Shown here in pieces: positions 10,731 to 21,300 of a stretch of 64,000 nucleotides of DNA. Source of the DNA: Gonatopus flavifemur (taxonomy: Eukaryota; Arthropoda; Insecta; Hymenoptera; Dryinidae); the NCBI GenBank assembly GCA_018340375.1, contig JAFFJZ010000003.1:7750001-7814000 (forward strand), read 5' to 3'. The translations under genes and the position numbers were made by a program. The notes under the pieces were generated by a model, which saw only the letters and a list, made by a program, of their open reading frames with translations, was not told where the DNA came from and ran no database searches. Position 1 is the stretch's first letter; each line of letters begins with the position of its first letter.

Positions 10731-11315
10731 AGTTCACAGATGACTTGCTTTTCTTTCGTAATGTTTTTAAATCATCGCATACAATTTAACTTGCGAGTAT
10801 TCACAGTAACATAATGAAAATCTTATTCGTCATTATATGAAAAAACAAAAGATGTTGAGAACAAAAAATCTCAACATACCCGTGGCTTGTAGGTTACATT
10901 TGTCAGCATCGTCAGCATGTTCGTGAAACATCTTTCCAAGATGATCAAGATGACAAAGTGTTTAATCTTTGATCGTGAATAAAGTGATACGTAATGTCAG
11001 GATTTCTCCTTGTTTTATAGAAGAACAACGTTTTGGTCACCCTGACAGGCAATCATTGAGCATGGTTGAGCATCATATTTTGGTGCATTTGAAGAGAAAT
11101 GCCTAATTACGTATAATTCGTAATGACGCCCTACACCTGAGTTTGATCTCAGGTATGTAAATTTCATGACTTTTGAAATGAGAATTTTCAATAGACCATT
11201 AGATTTTTCTATTTTCATCAAACAATGAATAATTTTATATTCAATAAGTGGTTGCGATTGTGTGAAATTTGTGTTATTTTTCCCAAAGGTGAGGCAACTC
11301 TATTTTACGTATCCC
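10731..11315. other. intergenic leading into mib2; possible 5' UTR exon
   Basis: No other gene seen. A donor-like CTCAG|GTATGT near 11153 and an acceptor-like TTTTTCCCAAAG ending near 11288 could bound an intron in the 5' UTR of mib2. No core promoter motif is clear enough to call. Confidence 0.3.
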
Positions 11316-11749
11316 ATGATGTTGGAAGTTGGACTACGAGTGGTCCGTGGACCTGATTGGAAATGGGGTGACCAAGATGGAGGAGAGGGTCATGCCGGTA
11401 CCGTAGTGGAAATCGGCAAGCCTCCTCCGTTAGGAAATGCAGTTTCTAGTCCCAACCCTATGGACAGAACACCTGACAAGACTGTTATCGTTCAATGGGA
11501 TCATGGGTCTAGAAGTAATTACAGAATTGGGTACCAGGGTGCTTATGATTTGTTGGTATTCGATAATGCAGCGGCTGGTGTCAAACATACCAACATTATC
11601 TGTGATGGATGTAACAAACATGGGATCATTGGGATCAGATGGAAATGCGCACAATGTTTTGATTATGACTTATGTACTCAATGTTACATGGCTGACGTGC
11701 ATGACCTTTGTCACACATTCCAGAGATTTCAAACTGCTAATTCTGCTGG
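11316..11749 (+). CDS. mib2: mib2 coding exon 1: first MIB/HERC2 and ZZ finger
   Basis: Residues 1-145. All ZZ cysteines are present. The donor is GG|GTTGGT, a weak site, but it is the only one that gives frame with exon 2 and a gap-free match to MIB2 across the junction (SAG|VQLTAREG against SRPVTLSPRQG). Confidence 0.9.
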
Positions 11750-14700
11750 GTTGGTATTCCATTTTCTCCAAAATGTTTGTACCTATACGATGAATGTATT
11801 TCAATGATAATTATGTGTTATTTTGAAAATCCAGAGTCCAATTAACAGCTAGGGAAGGTTGTACAAAGGTGCCATTGAAGGGAATTTTCATTGGAGCAAA
11901 AGTTGTAAGGGGACCAGATTGGGAATGGGGAAATCAAGATGGTGGTCGTGGTGAGTTTTATTTACAATTGTTAATGGATTGATCGAATGATAAAATCATT
12001 GTTTCATTTATCTTATCTCATATTCAAGGACGTACCGGTAGAGTCATGGATATTCGTGGTTGGGATCATGAAAGTAGTCGTTCCGTCGCCACTGTAACAT
12101 GGTCCAGTGGTAGCACAAATGTTTATAGACTTGGATACAAAGGTTGTGTTGATTTATGCTTGCTAGAAGAAGCAACGGCTGGTACCTATTATAAGGAACA
12201 CCTCCCACTTTTAGGCAAAACAGTAATGACAATACCAGAAAATAGTACCAATCCTGTATCCGCTGTTGGGAACAGCGTTCCTAATCCTATTTCTAGTCCA
12301 CGTCATTTGACTTTCAATGTGGGAGATAAGGTTAAAGTTTTGATGGAAGTAGATATGCTGAAAGAGATGCAAGATGGACATGGCGGGTGGAATCCAAGAA
12401 TGGCAGAATATATAGGAAAGGTACGATAAAAGTTTGATTTCATTCGAACGAACAAAAATATTATTCATGGAATATTGTTTATATAGATTGGTACGGTTCA
12501 TCGTGTGACGGACAAAGGTGATATTCGTGTGCAATACGAAGGATGCAACAACAGATGGACTTTTAATCCAAGTGTACTAACAAAACTTACAGTCAAAGAT
12601 ACATTTTCTCTTGGCGATTTAGTTAGAGTCAAAAGTGATTTAGCTACCGTTAAACATTATCAGAGAGGTCACGGAGAATGGACGGATGTGATGAAAGTTG
12701 TGAGTATCATAATTCTATACAAACTGTGGTAATGTAAATCAATAAAATTTCTATTCAACAATTTTCAGGCCCTCGGTAAAACGGGTAAAGTGATAAGAAT
12801 ATATTCTGATGGAGATTTACGAGTAGTATTGGACGGGCAGTATAGTCACACATGGACATTCAATCCTTTGAGCGTCACTTTAGTTCCCAATGGAACAAGT
12901 TCAAAGTCCAATGCGGTCGAAGAATCAAATAAAAGTAAGGATCATTCAATTGTCATTAATTTGCTCACACAGAATCGTAAACACGTAAAAACTTATAATA
13001 TTCAAATTTAAAAAATCTACAAACTGTTTTACATGAAAACTGCATGATTATCCGAGTGTATGTGTGTATTTGTATTTATAATTCATCTAGTTACCGAGAG
13101 CCCCGACGGGGAAGTAGAAAAATTACTCCGAGATGCCGCGAGAGGAGATTTGGGAGTAGCTGCGGTACGAGAGTTTCTGAAAAAATATCCTGGCAGAGTG
13201 GATGCTCGGGCAGGTGGTCCCGGAGGAGGGAAAAAAACTTGCTTGCAAGTAGCTGCGCACCAGGGTCAACGCGAATTGTGTACGATTCTTCTAAATGCGG
13301 GCGCATCTCTCCAAGCTGTCGACGAAGACGGAGATACACCTTTACATTACGCTGCTTTTGGGTATAATTTTATGTTTCGTCACATCGAGAAAATATATTC
13401 ATCACATTCAATCGAATAATATTAATGTGAAGATGTTTTTATCAAAACAGGAATCAACCAGAAATAATGGAGTTACTTTTATCAAAAGGTGCAGCAATTA
13501 ATGCTGTAAATAATGGCGGATGTAGCGCATTGCACGTCGCCGTTAACAAACAGCACACGCAGTGTGTGAAAACGTTATTACGTTATAAATGTGATGTCAA
13601 TTTACAAGATTCTTATGGAGATACCGCGTTGCACGATGCGATTGGAAAAGATGTTCTTGATATTATCAATGCTCTTTGCGATTGCAAAAGAGTGAATTTT
13701 ACATTGAGAAATAAGAGAGGGTTCAATGTACTCCATCATGCCGCATTGAAGGGCAACGCACAGTACGTATTTGAAATTATTCTGATATTCTTAAGTAATA
13801 AATTATTAGGGATTGAAAATTCCTGTCAATCAGAATTGAAGACTGGTGAATTGCTGGGACTTTTGACTTGAAAATGTTGAAATCGTTTATAACAAATCGA
13901 TTTGTACAATTTTTCTCGTTTAACGGTAGGGCTGTGGCTATAATCTGAGACTCAATGTGATTTTATATAAAATTTGTATCAAATTTCAATTGATATCTCA
14001 TAGTCACATCATAGCCTCAGCCCTATTTGACAGATGTCAAACAGCAACACAACATATCGCTTCATTTATTCAACATATTTCCAAGATTTTGATACCAAAC
14101 TTAATCTAATAATTTGTAATTTTTGATTTTGTTATGTGGGTCAAAATCTAATGATTAGGACCCTTTCTAGACAAAATTTACGTAGGAACAACGCTCGTAT
14201 ATTCACTTAACATGAGGGTTCCTGTTGTAAAACCCTTTACATATATCTTAAGAACATAAATATTGATGTCGAGATATCTACGATACTTTGCGCCATCTAT
14301 GTTTCTTGCTTGTAACCAAATATCCGAATTGAGCAAGTACACACACGTTCAAAAATAAATACTAAATATTTGCGTTTGAAGAAAACTATACATACAACAC
14401 CTCTTTGAAATTTCAACTTGTGTCAATAAATGAAAACATCAAATCAAACGTTGATTATTAGAGATTCGAATACAATTAATTATAAATGATTTTGATCAAT
14501 AACGAGTAATGTATTTACAGTGCAACTGAAAAATTGGTGGCGCGTGCTCGACAATTGGTAGATGTAAAGAAAGAAGATGGATTTGCAGCATTACATCTCG
14601 CAGCACTGAATGGACACAGAGATGTTGCAGCTGCTCTTCTTTCGCCGACAGGAGGTAGAGCAAGGGTGGATCTCCGTAACAATCGAAGACAAACTCCGTT

Positions 14701-17700
14701 GCATCTAGCAACTTCTCAAGGCCACTGGGCCCTGGTAGAATTATTGGTACATCATAATGCTGATATTTCCAGTACGGACGAAGAGGGTGATACGGTCTTA
14801 CATACTGCTATTGCACGAAGTCCCAATCAATCTACAACCGTACCAACACCCGAGATGGGCAGAGAATCTCCTATTATTTATGGGGTATGAAATTTTTCAA
14901 TGATAAATTTCATTTTATCATATATTTTTCTGTACGAAAGCATTCATCTTCAATTTTCATTGCTCAATTCCGACAATTTTTAGCATTCTTTTGTCAAAAG
15001 CGTCAAACTTGTTATGAAATTTTTACTCAAAGTCATGAAAATATACCAAGTTTTCAGTGAAAGACTGACGATGTTTTGTTGATAATATCAAATATACAGC
15101 GCAAGGAATTATTGTTTGGATTCATAACTGTTATTCGATGATTCTATTCAAAATTAATATTTGCAATATATATTGTTTAGTTTATTCTCATCAATAGCTT
15201 ACGTTTTTTTTACGACTTTATACTTGTTTATTTCATTGTAAGTATGTATTAACTATGTTGAATGTAATCTCAATGAATGTAATTTTTATACTCATCTTAT
15301 GAAAATTATTTTCGATCATTACGTTTTTATAGACTGTTTATTAAAATATTTTCATTTCAGTTATCAATTTTACCAGTTACAACACTAATAATACTAAAAT
15401 ATTCCCAATTTTCATCTACATTTCATCATTCCTTTTTCATTTAATTTATTACCTTTCTCTGAGCCAAAATAATTGTTTTCACGAGAATATTAATACGTTG
15501 AAGAGGTTTTAATCGAATTCACGAATTAAAATAATTGTTATACGCACGATCTTTTCATCATCTTGTATCAGAAGCTCTTTGATACAAGGGTAATGGTATC
15601 TAGTCAATCATTTTAAAATTGCTTTGCAACTGCCAGGAATCGGCAAATGATTGAAACTAATCCTGTTCGTGGCTTGGTTTAGAAAACAAATCTGACGCCA
15701 AATATTTTGTAATTATTTTGATGCTTGAGGCTGCGGCTCCATTTAAATTACTACAACTAATTGGAATACAGTCTGTCGTTCAGAAAAATTGTACAAACGA
15801 ATATGTAAGGATCATAAGTATGGCTACGGTGGGTATCGCAGATGCCATGGCACCCACCCTAGCTCTCAGAGGGGCGCCAAAATTGGGATTAAACCCAACT
15901 TTTATGGTAACGATAATATTTGAAAATGTTGAAATGAATCTGATCATCGCTATGTCAATTTTAGAAAGAAGACTACCGTTAGAATTTTCAGTACTCTATC
16001 TATTTTACGTTTTCAGAATAGCAGAGTGAAAAAAATCCTTCACCGGGACGCTGGTCAGTTTAAAGAACCATTGATTAAATTCTTATAAACTGAATTTCTA
16101 GAGATTCTTCATGATTTACAAAATATCTGAATACTAGGTTTATATCATTTTATCAAACCACGTATTAGAAAATAGTACGATGATTTAAAATACCAAATTA
16201 CTCAAAATTCAATTCATAAATCATCAGAAATTTTGAAATAAAATTTGAATTCTTCATACCCAAACAACGTAAATTATGAATTTGAATTCTCAAAGATCTC
16301 TTGAATAGTCTGCATCATGATGTCAATAAAAATGAATTCGATTAATGTGAAATAAATATGTATCATTAATTATGACGAGTCATTATGCCATGAAGCTAGG
16401 GGCCGATTGACATATTTTTTGATTCAAAGATTTGAGCGAGTGCTCTGGTCAATTCAGAATCAATCAAACAATCCAGGTCTGGTCTGTTCGTTGTTCAACT
16501 AAATCATTGTAATTAATCAGAACGAAAATTCGTTATTGACCAATTAAAAACCACCATTCAGTTTTTTTGTTGTTGATGTTATAACAAATACACCCCGTGT
16601 ACAATTATTTGGAGACCAGAGCAGGCTTCTGTTCATTTATTTTGAATGTTTTGATCTAAAGATCATTGTGATTAATTGAATATTGATGATGTCAAACGGT
16701 TGAAATGATCTAATAATTTTTGGGGGAAAAAATCGACCAGGGGAGAACCTTAAGGGCCATAGATTTTGCTACATAGCTTTGAAATAACTAAGCAATAAAC
16801 TGCGCTGCCAGGATTTGGCTCAATATAAATCCAAAGTCCAAAACACATTCCTAAACATGAGCGAATAGGTTCAAAAAATTATTGACATTTGTAGATTATT
16901 ATGTTTATAATCGTTAGCATAATTTTGAGGAATCATTTGCAGTTTCAATTTCATATTCAAAACTCAATTTCAGTAATTTACTTCTTCATCACTGTGGGTT
17001 TAAAATTGGTATTCATTGCTTAGTTGATCAGAAAGTATGTAGCAAAATTTTGTTAATTTCTCGAAGGATTCCATGTCCTTAATCAACGGATCTCTGATTC
17101 TGTAACCCTTCAAGGTTTGCACCTAGGGCTTGCCAACCGTCCGGATCTCCCTGGATTTACCCTGGTTTTCAAAGCATCCAGGCGGGATTTACAACATCAT
17201 CATGTTTTTGAATGCCTCATGAAACAAAAATTCTTAATTCAGAACGTGAAAATTCGAATAGTGAAGATATTTCACAATATATCTGGATTTCAAGCCAAAA
17301 ATCCGGGATTTTGGAAGTCCTTGTCTTGGGTTGATGAGTTTGTAGACGGCAACCCTACTTGCGCCTTTGGCCTTTGAAGAAGATCAATCCTTTTTTTGAT
17401 ATAAAAAATGCATAATTTTCATAGATTTCAACAAAAATTCGATATTTTCTCAAGGATTTCCATCACCAGCGATGTAGGCACTAAACAACGAACAATTTTC
17501 TTCCATGTCCCATGTACATACAAATATCGCCTTTCAAGGCCCCACGATCAGAAGTTTAGATCATAAAAAAGTCTTTTGCTTCAAATGTATATGGGATATC
17601 ATGCAAAACGTGTCATACATTAGTGCGGAAATAACTGTTTTCGATATGCAAATTACTTACATTATTCTATTTTGAAATATTCATTCACCCAGATAACATG

Positions 17701-20322
17701 CGCTGACAAAACAATATACATATAAATGTGCAAAGTTCTGATTCAAATCTAATGGATATTAATCGGCTTCAATGGGAATTCTACACGTTGAATCGAAATG
17801 AATGACATTTGAATTTTTTAAGGCTCTGTCTAGAGACACGCTGACCTGTCTCTAACTTTTAAATTCTAGACACGTGAGATTTTCAAATTCTCGTGGATAT
17901 AGTAATTCCTCGAGGGGTCAAATTTCAATCCAATAGACGGGGAATTTCACGCGTCCGTAGAAAATCCCTCAAGCATTCACTGTATCCACGAGAACTCGAA
18001 AACTTCACGTGTCTGGAATTTTGAAATTAAGACAGGCTAACGTGGCTCTAGTATTTCGCGCGCCAACTGTTGCAATGCTCATACGACAACGTACATGAAC
18101 AAGAATGCGGGGGTAAATTATTCGAATTGCAGAAGGGAGCCAAAAAATTGCAGAAAAGATTATTTGGGTCAACAACTGCAGTCATTTTTTTCCAACTTTG
18201 TCGAGTCCCCGGAATAAAGCTTGCATTTTCCTTATAATCGCGAATAGAAGAAGTATCATCCGATTTCTCGTCAACTCTAATAACAGTTAAATTTGAATTA
18301 CATCCAATTCCAAGAAACGATTTAAACTTCAGCAACGATACCTACCCGTTTCGAAGGAAAAAGAAGCGGAAGAAGAACCCGATGAACCGATCACTCTTTA
18401 CCGACCGAACTTGGCAATAAATACACATTTTTTTTCGATTTATCGAAACAAATGATTGTCAGTCCTCGCAGTCAACTTATATTTTTTTAAGTAAAGTGCA
18501 TGCATAATTATTATTTCATTTTAGAACTGATTTTTATAATATAATTATTATCGCTTCAAATATCTTTTAGATATTTATGAAATAGGTGAGATTGCAGATA
18601 CATATATTTCTTTGGTAATAACAAAAAAAATACTAATAGTGGTAACACAAAACAGCTGTATTACGATGTTGAGGTTTGAATCTTTCAATGGAATGAGTTG
18701 ATAATCGAATAACAAAATACTCAGCTATTAAAAACCCATATAATCTTGCAATAAATTTTTTAAATGATAATATCTCCAGTTTCAAGTTCCAAGACGTTAA
18801 CTTGAGAAGATAAAGAATGATGATTCATCGGATTTTGTGAGTTTTAATTCTCGTTTCGTTTCTATAAACGATTCAAACTTCAACAACAACGTATTACGTG
18901 TGGAAAACATTCTCCCTCATTGTTAATTTCTTATTTTAAATTTATTCAAAGAAATGGTTATAAAAATTCATCTAACAGAAATACTGAAACGTTCCTCTCA
19001 AAGGTATGATAAAAAATAAATATCTACCATTCTCTTTTCAAAATATATGCAAGTTCTAAAACAATTGTAATCGGATTCTATCGGATATCCCTTAATTTGT
19101 TTGCTTTTATGTTCATATAGATTTGGCAAGATTTAGCAAGGCGTGGAGCAAAAACTGAATTGGCACTGGCATGTTTTTTTGTTAGCGTCGATAGAAGTGG
19201 AACAATTCTGGAACAAGCCAAGAATTCTAAGCACAAAACTCCATTGGATCTTCTAGAATCTACTGCCGATTCACAAACGTTTCCCGCTCTTGCCGATCTT
19301 CTACGATCATATCAATACCAAATGGAGAACCACCAGGTCCAGTAAGTATTTCAATGAATCAGTCCATTGTAAGAAAATCTTGATATAATAAATCTGCATT
19401 TTTTTGCATTGCACTAACCCTGTGCGAATATATGCCAAGAGTTGAATATGTTATCGGATGTATATATCAAGAAGTTGTCATTCGAATTACCAAACTATAC
19501 TTCGTTCGATGAAATAATTGACCTAATACTGTCTTAAATTTATGTTAAAGTCAGAGATTATAGTTATACATTTGTAAAGCATTGTAGAATTCATTGTAAG
19601 TCATCTTGGACAGTGTGACTATTTTTATTGAAATATCTTGAGACTTTTCTCAGCTTCTATGCTTTCACAATAATGTCATTTTGCAGGGCAGAGAATAATC
19701 CGTCAACGGATCCAGAATTTTCAGAATATCCGCTGGATTCTGTCACAGAAACGATTCAAGCCACTCGAGCTTTTAGTATTTCGGCCAACGAAAATCCATG
19801 TAAACAATGTTCCGAAAGTTCCAAAAACACAACAGAAGAGAACAGGACCAATGCCGATAATGGCGTAACTTTAATCGGATGTGTGCATTGCCATCATGGC
19901 ATTGTGAAAACACAATCCTCGAGAGGTATGCTCTTTTGTTCACCCTTCAACTTTGTCAAACCAATATAATTGCGAACCGCGATGTTAATTCATTTTGAAT
20001 TATGTTTGCAGATGGACAATCATCTCAAAGTGATATCTCCATTGCCAAAGTAGAAGATACGTTGAACGATAGTTCGATGGAGAAAAAAGTTGAAGAAAAG
20101 GCAGAAAGTGATAAAGAAAAAGACAAAGCCCTCGAAAGATTACGTTATCTCGAAACCCGAGTCGCTGATTTAGAAGAAGCTAATATGTGTTCCATTTGCA
20201 TGGAACGTCATCGAAACGTCGCCTTTTTATGCGGTCACGGGGCATGCGAGCATTGCGCTGCTCCTTTAAAAACATGTCACATGTGTCGCAAAAACATAAC
20301 GAAAAAAATTAATTTATATTAA
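11316..20322 (+). CDS. mib2: E3 ubiquitin-protein ligase Mind bomb 2
   Basis: The model is join(11316..11749, 11835..11950, 12029..12420, 12487..12699, 12769..12934, 13091..13361, 13451..13762, 14521..14884, 19121..19341, 19687..19925, 20012..20322), 3039 nt, 1012 residues. Every junction keeps frame. Domains in order: MIB/HERC2 (4-82, RVVRGPDWKWGDQDGGEGHAG), ZZ zinc finger (92-138, CDGC, CAQC, CTQC), second MIB/HERC2 (about 157-235), Mib-repeat region (250-440), ankyrin repeats (450-830), a degenerate first RING (about 850-907), a charged coiled coil (940-962) and a C-terminal C3HC4 RING (965-1000, CSIC..CGHGAC..C..CHMC). Order and wording match vertebrate MIB2 (for example ARARQLVD-KKEDG) better than MIB1, and length is typical. 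In animals Mib2 ubiquitinates proteins such as Notch ligands, and fly mib2 is needed for muscle integrity. ATG at 11316 is chosen because MIB/HERC2 starts three residues later; an upstream in-frame ATG at 11262 would add 18 unlike residues. Confidence 0.95.
11835..11950 (+). CDS. mib2: mib2 coding exon 2: start of second MIB/HERC2
   Basis: Acceptor AATCCAG|A; donor CGTG|GTGAGT. Encodes VPLKGIFIGAKVVRGPDWEW and then GNQDGGRG, the first half of the second MIB/HERC2 domain. Confidence 0.92.
12029..12420 (+). CDS. mib2: mib2 coding exon 3: end of second MIB/HERC2, first Mib repeat
   Basis: Acceptor TATTCAAG|GACGTACC; donor AAAG|GTACGA. Contains RTGRVMDIRGWDHESSRSVA, and EMQDGHGGWNPRMAEYIGK from the Mib repeat. 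Confidence 0.93.
12487..12699 (+). CDS. mib2: mib2 coding exon 4: Mib-repeat region
   Basis: Acceptor TATATAG|ATTGG; donor AAAGTT|GTGAGT. Encodes IGTVHRVTDKGDIRVQYEG, RWTFNPSVLTKL and QRGHGEWTDVMKV. Confidence 0.93.
12769..12934 (+). CDS. mib2: mib2 coding exon 5: end of Mib-repeat region
   Basis: Acceptor ATTTTCAG|GCCCTCGG; donor AAAA|GTAAGG. Encodes ALGKTGKVIRIYSDGDLRVV and HTWTFNPLSVTLV, then a polar linker. Confidence 0.92.
13091..13361 (+). CDS. mib2: mib2 coding exon 6: linker and first ankyrin repeats
   Basis: Acceptor TCATCTAG|TTACC; donor TTGG|GTATAA. Contains ankyrin units TCLQVAAHQGQRELCTILLN and DEDGDTPLHYAAFG. Confidence 0.93.
13451..13762 (+). CDS. mib2: mib2 coding exon 7: ankyrin repeats
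   Basis: Acceptor AAAACAG|GAATC; donor GCACA|GTACGT. Contains CSALHVAVNKQHTQCVKTLL, DSYGDTALHDAIGK and GFNVLHHAALKGNA units. Confidence 0.94.
13927..14025. mobile_element. very short TA-flanked MITE in mib2 intron 7
   Basis: The ends GGGCTGTGGCTATAATCTGA and the complementary TCACATCATAGCCTCAGCCC form 24-bp imperfect inverted repeats around about 50 bp of AT-rich filler. TA stands on each side (13927-13928 and 14024-14025), which suits a Tc1/mariner-type or other TA-targeting MITE. Confidence 0.6.
14521..14884 (+). CDS. mib2: mib2 coding exon 8: ankyrin repeats
   Basis: Acceptor TATTTACAG|TGCAAC; donor ATGGG|GTATGA. Contains ARARQLVDVKKEDGFAALHL, RRQTPLHLATSQGHWALVEL and DEEGDTVLHTAIAR. Confidence 0.94.
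17124..17357. mobile_element. hAT-like non-autonomous element (234 bp)
   Basis: The ends TAGGGCTTGCCAACCGTC and GACGGCAACCCTA form inverted repeats. The flanking octamers TTTGCACC (17116-17123) and CTTGCGCC (17358-17365) agree at 6 of 8 bases, a decayed 8-bp duplication as expected for hAT. The ends resemble those of the element at 8872-9203. Confidence 0.7.
17831..18050. mobile_element. TA-flanked MITE (about 216 bp) in mib2 intron 8
   Basis: Arms of about 80 bp pair with scattered mismatches. The left arm begins GAGACACGCTGACCTGTCTC and the right arm ends with the near complement GACAGGCTAACGTGGCTC. Shared blocks are ATTCTAGACACGTGA and TCTCGTGGATA. TA flanks both ends. Confidence 0.75.
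18667..18887. mobile_element. MITE family A, copy 1 (221 bp)
   Basis: The left end TGTTGAGGTTTGAATC and right end ATAAACGATTCAAACTTCAA then CAACA form inverted repeats. The internal text (CAGCTATTAAAAACC, TTTCAAGTTCCAAG, TCATCGGATTTTGTGAG) recurs in the copies at 32139 and 37925, which defines a dispersed family. Confidence 0.75.
19121..19341 (+). CDS. mib2: mib2 coding exon 9: last ankyrin unit
   Basis: Acceptor CATATAG|ATTTGG; donor GTCCA|GTAAGT. Encodes TELALACFFVSVDRSGTILE and HKTPLDLLE, matching the final ankyrin segment of MIB2 (ACFLALEGAD.., SPLDLA). Confidence 0.92.
19687..19925 (+). CDS. mib2: mib2 coding exon 10: degenerate first RING
   Basis: Acceptor TTTTGCAG|GGCAG; donor AGAG|GTATGC. 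It keeps an N-terminal CKQC and a C-terminal CVHCHHGIVKT, which correspond to the outer zinc ligands of the first MIB2 RING. The central C-x-H-x2-C-x2-C part is replaced by a polar stretch (SSKNTTEENRTNADNG). The domain is unlikely to bind two zincs. Confidence 0.85.
20012..20322 (+). CDS. mib2: mib2 coding exon 11: coiled coil and C-terminal RING
   Basis: Acceptor GTTTGCAG|ATGGAC; stop TAA at 20320-20322. A charged heptad region (KALERLRYLETRVADLEEA) precedes a full C3HC4 RING (CSICMERHRN, CGHGACEHC, CHMC). The final KKINLY resembles the C-terminal tail of Mib proteins. Confidence 0.95.
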
Positions 20323-20430
20323 ACGCATTTAAGCGAAACAAGATCAATATGAGTATCGCATACTTTTTTCCAGTTATGATCGAATCGCATTTCAATTTTT
20401 CGAAAAGTATCTTTCGGTTTTTAGTTGACA

Positions 20431-20454
20431 ATATATATATATATATATATATAT
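20431..20454. repeat. (AT)n microsatellite
   Basis: Twelve AT units in the 3' UTR region of mib2. Confidence 0.95.
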
Positions 20455-20929
20455 CTAAATTATTTAAAGCTTTATAATTTTGAGTTTTTGAATCAATCTT
20501 TGCATCGATCTTGTGCATTATAAACGAGAAGATCAGTTCATTGTATAAATATCACTCGTATTATGCTTCCCACTCCCTTAAAAATCGACGATTTACCTGC
20601 TTTGTAATCCCGTCCATTTTTTAACCTCATTCCAAGACGAAATATGAATGAGTATAAGTATCCATCTTGGTACTTGTACGACGAAATATCACTTTTTTGA
20701 TAACACAATGAATGATAGATATTAAACAGCTTATAGGAAATGTTCATACCTTTATATCGAAATACCTGTAAATAACTTAATTTACTATAGCATCGTTATT
20801 CTAAGCATTTAAAATCAATGTTCATTATTTAAACTACTAGCGGTATATTATAAGTATAGATAATTTTTACGAATTATCAGTTTCACAAAAGTTCGGTACA
20901 ATTACAAATATATCAATTCATCGATAATC

Positions 20930-20939
20930 AATAAATAAA
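20930..20939 (+). terminator. candidate polyadenylation signal of mib2
   Basis: Two overlapping AATAAA hexamers lie about 610 bp after the stop codon. It is one of several possible signals. The choice is inference. Confidence 0.35.
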
Positions 20940-21256
20940 GTTAAAGGTAAATAATATTGAAGTGAATACTTTATGCTTGTGATATCCGATGATAAAAAAA
21001 GAGCCAATTCAATCTAAACGTTAGGATAAAAGAATAATGTAAGAGACGCATAATATTTGCCAAAGTGCTGACGTTTTTGTCAGTCATCATTCAAGATATC
21101 TATGGTTTTTGAAAGAATCTGTTTTGAAATATGAACATAATAATGAAAACAAAAAATAATATTAAAATGCCGGTTTGAAAATATGTAACGAGTTTATCAG
21201 GAGATGATTTTCATTATTGATCACATCTCTTTATAAATTTTGAATATATAATATCC

Positions 21257-21300
21257 ATAACGGCCCACCGACATCGACGCGTCGATGGATGTACCGTTAT
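21257..21300. other. palindrome with 16-bp perfect core
   Basis: CATCGACGCGTCGATG (21272-21287) is a perfect palindrome. It sits inside the outer pair ATAACGG/CCGTTAT. It is CG-rich within AT-rich surroundings. Function unknown. Confidence 0.6.

Larger units (their letters stand above)
14885..19120 (+). other. mib2 intron 8 (4.2 kb)
   Basis: AT-rich intron from GTATGA to TTCATATAG. It carries at least three non-autonomous elements (17124, 17831, 18667). A + frame at 15718-16029 shows no ankyrin pattern and is not an exon. The flanking exons join in phase 0 without it. Confidence 0.8.

Noticed and set aside
15718..16029. + frame of 103 codons in mib2 intron 8 as a possible extra ankyrin exon
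   Set aside because: No ankyrin pattern, no proper splice sites, and exons 8 and 9 already join in phase 0.
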